Positions 8,032 through 17,539 of a DNA stretch of 64,000 nt are shown here, in pieces; the stretch's first letter is position 1, and the number at the start of each line of letters is the position of its first letter. The notes beneath the pieces are model-generated. The model was not told where the DNA came from. It saw nothing but the letters and a program-made list of their open reading frames with translations, and did no database searches. This DNA comes from Clostridia bacterium (lineage in GTDB: Bacteria; Bacillota_A; Clostridia; UBA1212; UBA1255): the NCBI GenBank assembly GCA_017522515.1, contig JAFWZH010000133.1:66829-130828 (forward strand), given 5' to 3'. A program made the position numbers and the translations under genes.

Positions 8032-8682
8032 TTAAGATTTTAAAATTTTTATTACTTCCGCAGGATCTTTTGCTCCGAAAACAGCACTTCCTGCTACCAA
8101 AACATTCGCGCCTGCCTCTCTTACTTCTTTATATGTTACTGTATCAACGCCGCCATCCACTTCAATATCAAGCTCTGTTAATCCCATATCGTTTGCCATT
8201 TTTCGCAAATCTGCAATTTTACGCGTAGTAGATTTGATATACGATTGACCTCCAAATCCGGGATTCACTGACATAAGAAGTACCATGTCAACTTCCGGCA
8301 AAATATATTCTAAAGTAGAAACAGGCGTTGCCGGATTTAATGCCACAGCTGCTTTTACTCCAAACTTTTTTATAAGCTGAATTGTTCTGTGAAGATGTAT
8401 GCAAGCTTCTTGATGTACAGAAATAATATCCGCACCGGATTTTACAAAATCCTCTATGTATTTATCGGGATTTTCAATCATAAGATGCACGTCAAATGGA
8501 AGTTTTGTTGTTTTTCTTGCACATTTGATAACCGGCATACCAAATGATATATTAGGAACAAAATGTCCGTCCATAACATCAATATGCACCAAATCTGCAC
8601 CTGCCGACTCAATCATTTGTATTCCTTTTCCCAATTCACTGAAATCAGCCGAAAGTATGGAAGGAGCTACTTGTATTTTCAT
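8032..8682 (-). CDS. rpe: Ribulose-phosphate 3-epimerase
   Basis: 216 aa, full family length. TIM-barrel epimerase of the pentose phosphate pathway, converting ribulose-5-phosphate and xylulose-5-phosphate. Typical motifs: APSILSADF at the N-terminus, HIDVMDGHFVPN (metal and catalytic residues), HLMIENP, MSVNPGFGGQ and EVDGGVD near the C-terminus. The start MKIQVAPS at 8682 is preferred over an upstream in-frame ATG because AAAGGAT precedes it. It follows rsgA by 30 nt, the usual rsgA-rpe order of Firmicutes. Confidence 0.96.
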   Translation of the reverse strand: MKIQVAPSILSADFSELGKGIQMIESAGADLVHIDVMDGHFVPNISFGMPVIKCARKTTKLPFDVHLMIENPDKYIEDFVKSGADIISVHQEACIHLHRTIQLIKKFGVKAAVALNPATPVSTLEYILPEVDMVLLMSVNPGFGGQSYIKSTTRKIADLRKMANDMGLTELDIEVDGGVDTVTYKEVREAGANVLVAGSAVFGAKDPAEVIKILKS

Positions 8683-8712
8683 TAAAATCAAATCCTTTCT
8701 CAACTATATTAA

Positions 8713-9612
8713 TCACTTATACCTGTTTTTATATTTTTCATTCAATTCTTTGTAAATTACAGAATATCTTTGAAGTCTTGCCGGGTGCATTTTACCCTCA
8801 TCAATCAGCTTTCCCGCAAAACATCCCGGTTCTCCCGTGTGGCTGCAATCCTGAAATCTACATATACCCTCGTTATTATACATCTCGGGATAATAATTCT
8901 GCAAGTATCTCGGTTCAATGCTGTCCGCCTCCAACATACTGAATCCCGGAGAATCTATTATAAACGTCGTATTCTTAAAACCTTTTGTAACTTTAAATAA
9001 TTCAGAGTGTCTCGTAGTATGCCTTCCTCGTCCTGTTTTTTCGCTTAAGTTTCCTGTATCCATAATATTTTCACCGGCAACAGCATTTATAAAAGTTGAT
9101 TTACCGGCACCTGATTGTCCGGCAATAACAGACGTTGCCCCGTCAATATATTCGATAACAGGTTTAAAACTTTCAAGATTTTTTGCAGACGTAATAAAAC
9201 ACTTAACTGCAGGAGAATATTGTTCAACCATAGATTCTGCATATTCAGGTTCTTGATCCGACTTGCTTATCATTAAGACAAACTCAACTTTAATTATTTG
9301 CGCCGAAATAAGCATCTTGTCCAAAAGTAACAGATCCGGTTTTGGATTAGACGAAGCCGCAACAAAAATCAGTTTATCAATATTAGCAACCGCCGGACGG
9401 CGGAGCTCACTCTTTCTGGGAGCAATTTCCACAATCGCAGCGGTTTTATTCTTGTCATCAATCTCACTCAATGCAACCCTATCACCTATAAGCGGTTTTT
9501 TGGCATCCTTACGGAATATTCCTCTGGCGCTACATTGATATATTCTGCCCGCGCCTTCTGCCCATACACTATATATGCCACCAAGGCCTTTTAATATAAC
9601 TCCGTTATCCAT
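8713..9612 (-). CDS. rsgA: Ribosome small-subunit GTPase RsgA
   Basis: About 299 aa. A circularly permuted GTPase that matures the 30S subunit. N-terminal OB fold, then motifs in permuted order: SKSDQE (G4), GQSGAGKSTFINA (P loop), DSPGF (G3), and a C-terminal zinc knuckle CRFQDCSHTGEPGC. The GTPase region also carries the switch GRGRHTT. The start overlaps the end of prkC by 8 nt (ATG at 9612) or 14 nt (ATG at 9618); no strong ribosome site is seen for either, consistent with coupling to prkC. The order prpC-prkC-rsgA-rpe is the standard Firmicutes cluster. Confidence 0.95.
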   Translation of the reverse strand: MDNGVILKGLGGIYSVWAEGAGRIYQCSARGIFRKDAKKPLIGDRVALSEIDDKNKTAAIVEIAPRKSELRRPAVANIDKLIFVAASSNPKPDLLLLDKMLISAQIIKVEFVLMISKSDQEPEYAESMVEQYSPAVKCFITSAKNLESFKPVIEYIDGATSVIAGQSGAGKSTFINAVAGENIMDTGNLSEKTGRGRHTTRHSELFKVTKGFKNTTFIIDSPGFSMLEADSIEPRYLQNYYPEMYNNEGICRFQDCSHTGEPGCFAGKLIDEGKMHPARLQRYSVIYKELNEKYKNRYK

Positions 9613-12007
9613 ATACATTAATCACTTTGTGGAGAGAAGGAGACTCTCCTACTTCTCCTATATAAATGTATACCTTCGTCGGTGCGCCAGTCAAAGACAA
9701 GGGAACTTCGTATTTTATAGGGAACTTAAGTAAATCAAGGGAGGGAGACATGTATACAATTCTTCTTGTGTTGTTCATGCCGTCAACAAACGCCTCTATT
9801 CTAATAGAACAGGCATTTCCTTTAATTAAGCTATCCGGATTAATTGTTGGTCCAATTGTCTCATTCGGATCAAGCGTAGGTGTTGGAGTTAATGTAGCCG
9901 TAGGTGTCGGAGTCGGTGTTAACGTAGGCTCTGCAGTCGTTTCCTCTCCTGTAGGAGCTATCGTCGGCGTAGGAGTAGGAGTTGGTGTAACTGTAGGAAG
10001 TGCCATAGTAAGCTCTTTTTTAGGTAAAATATCACTCAAATCATAGAAGTAAATATTTACTGTTTCTCCAATCATAAGCTGCGTACCAGCAGGAGGATAC
10101 TGTGAGACGACTTTATCGTGTGCATATACATGCTGATCAGACGGCAAATTCCCATCGTCAGGCGTACCATCCGCAGGACCTTCTGTTTGGTCCGGTTTCG
10201 GTGTAACCTTTGAAGTTTCATTTCTTATGTCGGGAGTATTTTCTTCCTCTGTAAGAGGTACTATTTCATCAGACGGAAAGCCCGTTTGTTCAGAGTCAGT
10301 AGCTTCCGGTGTATTAGTTGTTTCTGTAGGTTCTTTTGTAGGTTCCTCAGTAGGTTCCTCAGTAGGTGTAGGTGTTGGGAACAAGTGATCTATTTCAGCA
10401 GAAGGAGAAGGATATACCACTCCGACTTTCAAACCTACATCTTGTCTTGTAAGTGCCTGCTGAGCTTCTTCTAATGTCATTCCTTTGAGATTAGGTACTG
10501 TTACGGATTTATTAAGCTTTCCTGTGCTGTAATAAATAACAATCGTATCGCCCTTTTCTATTATACTTCCCACTCCCGGAGAAGTTCTTATTATTTTACC
10601 ATCTGCAAATTTGGCACTGTTAAGTTCTTTATATTCTACAATAATTTCTTGTGTTTCTAAAGTGGTGCCTACATGCTGAAATGATTGACCCGAAAAATCT
10701 TCTAATATAATTGATCCTTCTCTTGCCGCAACCGAAAGAGTAATAGATTCTCCTTGCAAGAGCTTTTTGCCTTCTTCAACTGACTGCTTAATAACAAATC
10801 CTGCAGGATAAACCTCATTAATAACTATTTCTTGTTTAACATCAATGCCGTTTTCGCTAAGTACTTGAGAAACAGCCGAAGCTGACATTCCCACATAATT
10901 ATTAACTTTATATTCAACTATATCATAATTTTTGAAATCGCCTTTTATTGAAGAAAACATACTAAATACAAAAAAGGCAACAAGAATAGATACAAGCACT
11001 GCCATCAAATACGTAACTGTCTGAGAAACAACATCACGCACCATAACGTTTTTTTCTTCTTGAATGCCGTAATTTATTATTGCCGAACCGCCATTTTCTG
11101 TAAGAATGGTATCTTCTTCTATATCTTCTTCTAAGTCCAAGCTATAATCTGTATAATTCGCAAGGAAAGACAAATAAGGATTTTTCATTACTTTTATAAG
11201 CTGGTCGTACATTTCTCCGGCCGACTGGAATCTCTGGTTAGTTTCTTTCTTTGTGGCGAGAACTATTAAATCGCTTACTCCGTAAGGAATTTTGGGATCG
11301 ACTTCACTTGGCGGCTTTATTTTACCGTCTATGTGCTTCATCGCAATCGAAACATGAGAATCTCCGTCATAGGGTACATTTCCGGTAATCATCTCATACA
11401 TTGTTATACCAATGGAATATATATCAGAACGCTCGTCAACAAAACCTCCGCGAATTTGTTCCGGAGAAAGGTAATGTACAGAACCGGCACTGTCGTTCGC
11501 CGCTGATTTTGTAGCAGAAGATACTGCTCTGGCAATACCAAAATCCGTAAGTTTAACTTCACCTTCTGCTGTAATCATTACATTGAGAGGCTTAATGTCT
11601 CTGTGTATAATTTTATTTTTATGTGCATGGTCAACAGCCGAAAGAATTTGAGCAGAAATTTTTAAAGTATTTCTCCACGGCAGTCTTTTCTTAGCCTTAA
11701 TAAGCTCATCCAAAGACAAACCATCGATATACTCCATTACAATATATTGAATATCCTCATCATTTCCCATATCGTATATAGCTACAATATTGGGATGAGA
11801 AAGTTTTTGTGCTGCTGCCGCCTCATTTTTGAATCTGTTGATAAATTCTTCGTCATAACAAAATTCTTTTTTTAGAATCTTTAACGCAACTACGCTATCA
11901 GTCTGCAAATCCAAACCTTTATAGACAAAAGACATGCCACCTTCGCCTATCTTCTCATGAATCTCGTATCTGTCATTAAGTATATATCCTAAAGTCAAAT
12001 CTTCCAT
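9605..12007 (-). CDS. prkC: PASTA-domain Ser/Thr protein kinase PrkC, with split third PASTA repeat
   Basis: 800 aa. Cytoplasmic kinase domain (about 8-275) with GEGGMSFV loop, K43, HRDIKPLN (catalytic D137), DFG at 155-157 and an activation segment ending SPEQ. A transmembrane helix follows (about 330-351), then extracellular PASTA repeats: 1 at about 363-428, 2 at about 430-496, and 3 starting VTVPNLKGMTLEEAQQAL (503) but interrupted after VVYPSPSAE (about 538) by an acidic Pro/Thr/Glu-rich stretch to about 628, resuming at KVVSQYPPAGTQL. A second Pro/Thr repeat (671-712) leads to a small C-terminal beta domain (about 725-800). PASTA kinases sense muropeptides and control cell-wall growth and spore exit. 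Normal PrkC is about 580-660 aa; the extra length is the insertion and the C-terminal domain. ATG with AAGGACG site, 23 nt after prpC. Confidence 0.95.
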   Translation of the reverse strand: MEDLTLGYILNDRYEIHEKIGEGGMSFVYKGLDLQTDSVVALKILKKEFCYDEEFINRFKNEAAAAQKLSHPNIVAIYDMGNDEDIQYIVMEYIDGLSLDELIKAKKRLPWRNTLKISAQILSAVDHAHKNKIIHRDIKPLNVMITAEGEVKLTDFGIARAVSSATKSAANDSAGSVHYLSPEQIRGGFVDERSDIYSIGITMYEMITGNVPYDGDSHVSIAMKHIDGKIKPPSEVDPKIPYGVSDLIVLATKKETNQRFQSAGEMYDQLIKVMKNPYLSFLANYTDYSLDLEEDIEEDTILTENGGSAIINYGIQEEKNVMVRDVVSQTVTYLMAVLVSILVAFFVFSMFSSIKGDFKNYDIVEYKVNNYVGMSASAVSQVLSENGIDVKQEIVINEVYPAGFVIKQSVEEGKKLLQGESITLSVAAREGSIILEDFSGQSFQHVGTTLETQEIIVEYKELNSAKFADGKIIRTSPGVGSIIEKGDTIVIYYSTGKLNKSVTVPNLKGMTLEEAQQALTRQDVGLKVGVVYPSPSAEIDHLFPTPTPTEEPTEEPTKEPTETTNTPEATDSEQTGFPSDEIVPLTEEENTPDIRNETSKVTPKPDQTEGPADGTPDDGNLPSDQHVYAHDKVVSQYPPAGTQLMIGETVNIYFYDLSDILPKKELTMALPTVTPTPTPTPTIAPTGEETTAEPTLTPTPTPTATLTPTPTLDPNETIGPTINPDSLIKGNACSIRIEAFVDGMNNTRRIVYMSPSLDLLKFPIKYEVPLSLTGAPTKVYIYIGEVGESPSLHKVINVYG

Positions 12008-12030
12008 TTTATAACGTCCTTTTTTGTTTT

Positions 12031-12759
12031 TTAAAGAACTACTGCCAGTGCCGTAATGTTATCCATACCGCCCTCATCATTTGCCGCATCAATAAGCTGT
12101 TGGCACAAGTCTTTAGGTTCTTTTTCTTTGAGGACAATCTCTAATATCTTAGAGTCCTCAACCATTTTATCCAATCCGTCTGAACACAGCAGTAAAACAT
12201 CTCCTGCTTTATATTCTATCTCAAACATATCCGGCTCAAAATAGCTTTCTATGCCCAGGGCTCTTGTAATCTCATTTCTTCTGGGATGAACCCTTGCTTC
12301 TTCTTCTTTGATACTTCCCGCTTTAAGCAACTGCCCCACATAAGAATGATCCTCTGTTATTTGCTTTATTTTATATCCCGAAATAAAATAAGCTCTGCTG
12401 TCACCCAAATTACCTATTATAATTTTATCATCTGCCACAACAGCCGCTACAGCTGTAGTTCCCATGCCTATTTTTGTAACATCTGCAGCTGCTTTATATA
12501 AGATTATATCGTTAGCTCTGCGAAATGTGTTTCTTATAAATTCTGCAGCTTTCTCTATCGTTTTAATACCGTGGTTATTCTCTGCACCTTTTACAAATGC
12601 ATCTACCGCGACAGCACTTGCAACCTCACCTGCATTGTGACCGCCCATTCCGTCTGCAACAATAAAAAAGCCCAACCCTGAATCAGCTACGAAACCTCCG
12701 TAACTGTCCTGATTGATCTTCCTTACTTTTCCTTTATCGCTTACAGCAAAAAAGTTCAT
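12031..12759 (-). CDS. prpC: PP2C-type protein phosphatase PrpC
   Basis: 242 aa, full length for the Stp/PrpC family. Metal-dependent phosphatase that reverses PrkC phosphorylation. Family motifs: NQDSYG near residue 16, VADGMGGHNAGE (metal-binding Asp-Gly), GNLGDSRAYF, DHSYVGQL, LLCSDGLDKMV and GGMDNITAL. Soluble, no signal peptide. GGAGG site 7 nt upstream. Partner kinase prkC follows directly. Confidence 0.96.
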   Translation of the reverse strand: MNFFAVSDKGKVRKINQDSYGGFVADSGLGFFIVADGMGGHNAGEVASAVAVDAFVKGAENNHGIKTIEKAAEFIRNTFRRANDIILYKAAADVTKIGMGTTAVAAVVADDKIIIGNLGDSRAYFISGYKIKQITEDHSYVGQLLKAGSIKEEEARVHPRRNEITRALGIESYFEPDMFEIEYKAGDVLLLCSDGLDKMVEDSKILEIVLKEKEPKDLCQQLIDAANDEGGMDNITALAVVL

Positions 12760-12792
12760 TTTACATGCCTCCGAAATGTATTAGCTTGCTGA

Positions 12793-13839
12793 TTAAATCT
12801 TATTCTCATTTGCAGCTCTTCTGAGCTGTCCGCAAGCCGCCTCTATATCCTGTCCCAACGTACGTCGTACAGTGGCATTTACTCCGCCTTTTTCCAACAT
12901 TTCCTGAAATGCTGCTATATTTTTTTTGGAAGCCTTCTCATAACCCGTTCCCTCTACTTTATTTACGGGAATCAGATTTACGTGACAAAGCTTGCCTTTT
13001 AATAACGATATGAGACGTGCGGCGTGCTCCTTCGTATCATTTACACCCTCAATCAAGGCATATTCGTAGGTTATACGCCTACCCGTACTCAGAGTATAAA
13101 TATTACACGCATCAAGCAATTTGTCAAGCGGATATTTCCTATTAACAGGCATCATCTCCGACCTTTGGCTGTCAAAAGGAGAGTGAAGCGATATAGAAAG
13201 AGTGATTGGCAGTTTTTCTTCTGAAAGTTGAATTACTTTTTCTGCCAAGCCACAAGTTGACAAAGAAATGTTTCTATAGCTAATACCTAAACCTTTTTCA
13301 TTTTGTGCTTTTCGTAAAAAATCCAACACATTATCGTAATTATCCAAAGGCTCACCTATTCCCATCAGCACCACATGTCCGATACGAATATCCATATCTG
13401 CATTCATAGAAACAATCTGACCTAATATTTCTCCCGATGTTAAGTTTCTCACAAAGCCGGCCTTTGTTGAAGCGCAAAACGTACAGCCCATTTTGCAGCC
13501 AACCTGCGTAGATACGCAAGCTGAATACCCATACTTATATTTCATAAGTACGCTTTCTACCAAATTACCGTCTCCTAAGTCAAAAAGGTACTTTACGGTT
13601 TCATCAACTTTCGAACACAGTTTTGCTTTTATCCCCAATCTGCCGGCGCGATATTTTTCTGAAAGCGTCGTTCTGAAGCTTTCAGGCAGATTTGTCATAT
13701 CGCTAAAATCCGCACCTTTATACAACCATTCCCACAACTGTTTTGTACGGAATTTCGGCTGTCCCATATCTTTTACTGCTTCTTCCAGTTGTTCAATATT
13801 AAAATCAAGTAAGTTTTGTAATTTTGTGCCCATTGACAT
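12793..13839 (-). CDS. rlmN: Dual-specificity RNA methyltransferase RlmN (radical SAM)
   Basis: 348 aa. Methylates C2 of A2503 in 23S rRNA and A37 in some tRNAs. The [4Fe-4S] cluster motif CxxxCxxC is at C115, C119, C122 (VGCKMGCTFCAS). The methyl-carrying Cys is near residue 336 in EAACGQLRR, and the typical GIGEPLDNYDNV and SLHSP motifs are present. The start at 13839 lies inside the end of fmt (35 nt overlap) and has CCGGAG 6 nt upstream. In most Firmicutes rsmB lies between fmt and rlmN; here the two genes touch directly. Confidence 0.96.
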   Translation of the reverse strand: MSMGTKLQNLLDFNIEQLEEAVKDMGQPKFRTKQLWEWLYKGADFSDMTNLPESFRTTLSEKYRAGRLGIKAKLCSKVDETVKYLFDLGDGNLVESVLMKYKYGYSACVSTQVGCKMGCTFCASTKAGFVRNLTSGEILGQIVSMNADMDIRIGHVVLMGIGEPLDNYDNVLDFLRKAQNEKGLGISYRNISLSTCGLAEKVIQLSEEKLPITLSISLHSPFDSQRSEMMPVNRKYPLDKLLDACNIYTLSTGRRITYEYALIEGVNDTKEHAARLISLLKGKLCHVNLIPVNKVEGTGYEKASKKNIAAFQEMLEKGGVNATVRRTLGQDIEAACGQLRRAANENKI

Positions 13840-14740
13840 AATCTCCGGCTTTCATTCTTTTTCCCGATGGTCCTTGAAGCTCTGTTATTTTAATAACTCC
13901 ATCTCCGGTTGCCACGTATATTCCATCTGCCGATGCCTCTATTACATCACCGGCTTCTTTACTGCTTGGTTTTTTTATATTGGTAAGTAAAGTGCTCCAT
14001 ATTTTTATTCGCTCGCCTTCTTCGTCAAACGAATAGCTTACAGGAAAAGGATTTGTTCCTCTTACAAGATTGTGTATTTCTAAAGAGGAGCGCGTCCAAT
14101 CTATTTTTCCCGTTTCTCTGCTTACCATTGGTGAATATGTTGCCTCGTTGTGATTTTGAGGTGTTCTCGTAAGAGTTCCTGCTTCTAACTGCTCCAGGGT
14201 TTTTCTCAAAGTTTCTGCGCCCATCTCCGAAAGTTTGTCGTGAAGCTCTCCCATAGTCATATTTTCACTTATTTCACACTTATCAGCAATAAGAATATCT
14301 CCCGTATCCATACCCACATCTGTCATCATTGTGGTAATTCCGGATTCTTTTTCACCGTTTATAACTGCATGCCAAAGCGGCGCAGCGCCTCTGTATTTCG
14401 GCAGAAGGCTTGCATGTACATTTATGCATCCCTTTGCAGGAATAGAAAGAACTGATTCTGTAAGTATTTTACCATAGGCAACTGTAACGAACAAATCCGG
14501 CTTAAAAGAAACGAGTTCCTCATAAAACTCCTGAGTCTTTACATTTTGCGGTTGCAAAACAGGTATTCCCGCCTTAACTGCAACATCCTTTATCGGCGGT
14601 GGTGTTAACTGAAGTTTTCTGCCTTTTGGCATGTCGGGTTTTGTTACAACGCACACTACTTGATACTTTTGCGATTCTGACAACAGCATTTCAAGACAAG
14701 GCACTGCAAACTCCGGTGTGCCCATAAAAACTATACGCAT
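13805..14740 (-). CDS. fmt: Methionyl-tRNA formyltransferase
   Basis: 311 aa, full length. Formylates initiator Met-tRNA with 10-formyl-THF. N-terminal formyltransferase fold starting MRIVFMGTPEFAVP, catalytic region NVHASLLPKYRGAAP with the SLLPK motif, DVGMDTGDIL, and a C-terminal OB-like domain. GGAGGACA site upstream. Directly downstream of def, the usual pairing of formylation and deformylation. Confidence 0.97.
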   Translation of the reverse strand: MRIVFMGTPEFAVPCLEMLLSESQKYQVVCVVTKPDMPKGRKLQLTPPPIKDVAVKAGIPVLQPQNVKTQEFYEELVSFKPDLFVTVAYGKILTESVLSIPAKGCINVHASLLPKYRGAAPLWHAVINGEKESGITTMMTDVGMDTGDILIADKCEISENMTMGELHDKLSEMGAETLRKTLEQLEAGTLTRTPQNHNEATYSPMVSRETGKIDWTRSSLEIHNLVRGTNPFPVSYSFDEEGERIKIWSTLLTNIKKPSSKEAGDVIEASADGIYVATGDGVIKITELQGPSGKRMKAGDYVNGHKITKLT

Positions 14741-14776
14741 TCCTTTTGTCCTCCATAAGCTTTAAATTTACCACCG

Positions 14777-15250
14777 TCACTCTTGTTCTGCAGGCGGTAT
14801 CATTTCGTAAACTGTGGCTTTGTCTTTGTACAGAATGCCGGACAGGTGGTCTATCTCATGACACATAATAACAGCTAAAAAGCCCTCTGCTTCTATTGTG
14901 TATTCCTTGCCATCCGGAAAAGTAGCTTCTACAGTGACTTTCTCAGGTCTGATTACATTACCTCTGTATCCGGGCAAACTAAGACAGCCTTCGCAACTTT
15001 CTTGTTCCCCTTCGGTCTTTACTATTTTAGGGTTAATTAATGCAAACTCGCCTCCATCTCTATCATCAATTACGACTATTTGCTTCACGATACCTATTTG
15101 AGGAGCAGCAAGACCGACTCCGTCTGCTTCATACATCGTTTCGAACATATCGTCAATAAGACGAAGAACACCTTCTGTTATTTCTTTTACAGGTTTGCAC
15201 TTTACGCGCAATACCTCGTCTCCCTCTTTCCTGATATTTCTTACAGCCAT
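14777..15250 (-). CDS. def: Peptide deformylase
   Basis: 157 aa. Removes the formyl group from nascent N-formyl-Met. All three family motifs are present: GVGLAAPQIG, EGCLSLPG (metal Cys) and HEIDHLSG (HExxH). AAGGAGG site 6 nt before the ATG. Follows priA by 36 nt and precedes fmt by 36 nt. Confidence 0.97.
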   Translation of the reverse strand: MAVRNIRKEGDEVLRVKCKPVKEITEGVLRLIDDMFETMYEADGVGLAAPQIGIVKQIVVIDDRDGGEFALINPKIVKTEGEQESCEGCLSLPGYRGNVIRPEKVTVEATFPDGKEYTIEAEGFLAVIMCHEIDHLSGILYKDKATVYEMIPPAEQE

Positions 15251-15286
15251 TTTTTGCCTCCTTGCTAAAACTACCGGTTCATTAAA

Positions 15287-17530
15287 CTACCGTCCGTGAA
15301 AACTTATGGATTTTGCAACTTTACCTGTTGTTTTTAATATGTCTTTTTCTTGTGATGCTTTACGCAAAAAACGTGTTAATAATTCTCTGCTACAACTTTT
15401 TAAAGTTACAACCCATCTGTATTTATTGTTTACTTTGGGAATATCTGCTCTCGCAGGCCCCAATATTTCTACTGAAGCTTCCTTTAACTCTCTCATTTTA
15501 CCACAAACTGCATTTGCAATGCCATATGTTTCCTTGTCATTTTCTCCCATAAATCTTATGATACATATTGAAGAAAACGGTGGATAATACAAAGCCTCCC
15601 TGACCACTATTTCATTCTTGTAAAACTCATCATAATCATGATTACTTGCTGCGGTTATAGCATAATCATCCACGCTGTACGCTTGAATGATTACCTTTCC
15701 CGGCACATCTCCCCTACCTGCTCTGCCTGCCATTTGAGTAAACAATTGGAAAGCTCGCTCTTGCGCCCTGTAATCCGGCATATTTATCAGACTGTCAGCA
15801 GATATTATACCTGCAAGTGTCACATTTGGAAAATCATGTCCCTTGGCAATCATCTGTGTGCCCACCATAAATTGTGCCTCTCCTGAAGCAAACTGTGCAA
15901 GAAGCTTTTCATGTCCATCCTTTACAGAAGTAGTATCTGTGTCCATTCTGACAATATTTGCATCGGGAAAAATCCTTTTCAATTCATCTGCTACACGTTG
16001 TGTGCCTATTCCACGCTTTTCAAAAGCATTACTTCCGCAAGCGGGACATATTTTCGGAGCAGGAGTTGTTCTGCCGCAATGATGACAAATCAATCTGTCG
16101 CCTTTTTCGTGGTATGTCATCGGCATGTTACATCTGCCGCATTTCATAGTACTGCCGCAACTTTCACAAAGCAGTTGCTTTGAATATCCTCTTCTGTGAA
16201 CAAAAAGCATCGTCTGCTTGCCATTTTTGTAATTGTTTGTCATATCTGTTTTAAGCTGTCTGCTGAATATTCCGGAGCGGTCTATTCCGCCTGATTCTCT
16301 TTCTTCTTTCAGGTCGACTATTTCAACATCAGGTAAGGGTGCTTTGTTGGCTCTGTTCTTTAAAGACAGATAGTGTATTTCTTTATCTATCGCTCTGTAA
16401 TAAGTCTCCACTCTCGGTGTTGCCGAACCGTAAACGACTGTTGCACCTTTTATTTTTGCTATCGTTTCTGCTATTTCTGCAGCATGATATCGGGGTGCGG
16501 CATCTTCTGATCTGTATGAGGCCTCATGTTCCTCATCTAATATTATAAGTCGTAAATTTTCAAACGGTGCAAAAACAGCCGACCTTGCTCCTATAGCAAT
16601 CGATACTTCTCCGTTTTTTATTTTGTTCCAATGTATGTTTCTTTCTCTGTCACTGAGTCGACTATGAAGAACAGCCACATTATCTCCAAATCTGTTTTTA
16701 AAATGAGCTGTCATTTGTGGCGTAAGAGATATTTCCGGCACTAACAAAAGGGCCGCGCCACCTTCAGCTACGGTTTGTGAAATAAGTTGCAAATAAAGCT
16801 CGGTTTTTCCGCTGCCGGTAACGCCGTGAAGAAGGCATTCGGCAAACTCCCGCTTTTCTATAAGCCTCCATAAATAGTCATACGCCTTTTGTTGTTCATT
16901 ATTTAGCGTATGTTTGTTGTAGGTATTGAGCTGTTTTGAATAAGAGCTTTCTATTTCATGCTTCTCTTCAAAAAAATCCTTCTCAATTGACACATACCCT
17001 CTTTTAGCCAAAGTATTAAAAACAGCTATAGTGCAACCGATTTCTTTAGCAAGGTCAGACACTCGTCTTCTGCCCTCTTTGAGGTTCTCTAAAATACGGA
17101 TATGAACAATGTTTTTTAGCTGTCCGCTCGTTGCAAGCTCATCAACCATCTCAGGGGTTATGCAAAGCTTTGCATAGTTGACTTGTCTTCCTTTTGGGGC
17201 TTCAGGTGGTACCAAACATTTCACGCAAGAACTTATAGGGCAAAAATAAAGTCTGCTCATTTCCTCTGCCAGCAACATTTCTTCCTCTGTAAGAGGAGGT
17301 CTGACTTTACTGACTCCGGAAATTTCCTTTAATCTTATACTTTTATCTGCTTCTTTGTTCAAATTCCAAACAACGGCTGTCTGCAATTGTTTTCTTACAC
17401 CAAAAGGAACATCGACAAAACTACCTCGTACAATTTCACCACTTTCAACAAGGGTGTCTTCTACGAGGTAGGTGTATTCGATGTCAAATGTCGCATTACT
17501 TTGTAATAAATGGACTCCGACTTGCTTCAT
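15287..17530 (-). CDS. priA: Primosomal protein N' (replication restart helicase PriA)
   Basis: 747 aa. Superfamily 2 helicase that reloads the replisome at stalled forks. N-terminal DNA-binding domain, Walker A GVTGSGKTELYL with K242, DEEH Walker B, helicase motifs through VHRRGYSK, and the zinc-binding insertion with Cys pairs (CESCGSTMKC, CNMP, CHHC, CPAC). C-terminal helicase motifs (IIAKGHDFPNV, QMAGRAGRG) are intact. The ATG has only a weak purine site, and the upstream P-loop gene ends 9 nt before it, suggesting coupled translation. Confidence 0.97.
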   Translation of the reverse strand: MKQVGVHLLQSNATFDIEYTYLVEDTLVESGEIVRGSFVDVPFGVRKQLQTAVVWNLNKEADKSIRLKEISGVSKVRPPLTEEEMLLAEEMSRLYFCPISSCVKCLVPPEAPKGRQVNYAKLCITPEMVDELATSGQLKNIVHIRILENLKEGRRRVSDLAKEIGCTIAVFNTLAKRGYVSIEKDFFEEKHEIESSYSKQLNTYNKHTLNNEQQKAYDYLWRLIEKREFAECLLHGVTGSGKTELYLQLISQTVAEGGAALLLVPEISLTPQMTAHFKNRFGDNVAVLHSRLSDRERNIHWNKIKNGEVSIAIGARSAVFAPFENLRLIILDEEHEASYRSEDAAPRYHAAEIAETIAKIKGATVVYGSATPRVETYYRAIDKEIHYLSLKNRANKAPLPDVEIVDLKEERESGGIDRSGIFSRQLKTDMTNNYKNGKQTMLFVHRRGYSKQLLCESCGSTMKCGRCNMPMTYHEKGDRLICHHCGRTTPAPKICPACGSNAFEKRGIGTQRVADELKRIFPDANIVRMDTDTTSVKDGHEKLLAQFASGEAQFMVGTQMIAKGHDFPNVTLAGIISADSLINMPDYRAQERAFQLFTQMAGRAGRGDVPGKVIIQAYSVDDYAITAASNHDYDEFYKNEIVVREALYYPPFSSICIIRFMGENDKETYGIANAVCGKMRELKEASVEILGPARADIPKVNNKYRWVVTLKSCSRELLTRFLRKASQEKDILKTTGKVAKSISFHGR

Positions 17531-17539
17531 GTATTTTTC

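Noticed and set aside
9880..10380. Plus-strand Val/Gly-rich ORF opposite prkC
   Set aside because: It is the complement of the Pro/Thr repeats of PrkC, a compositional shadow without a ribosome site.
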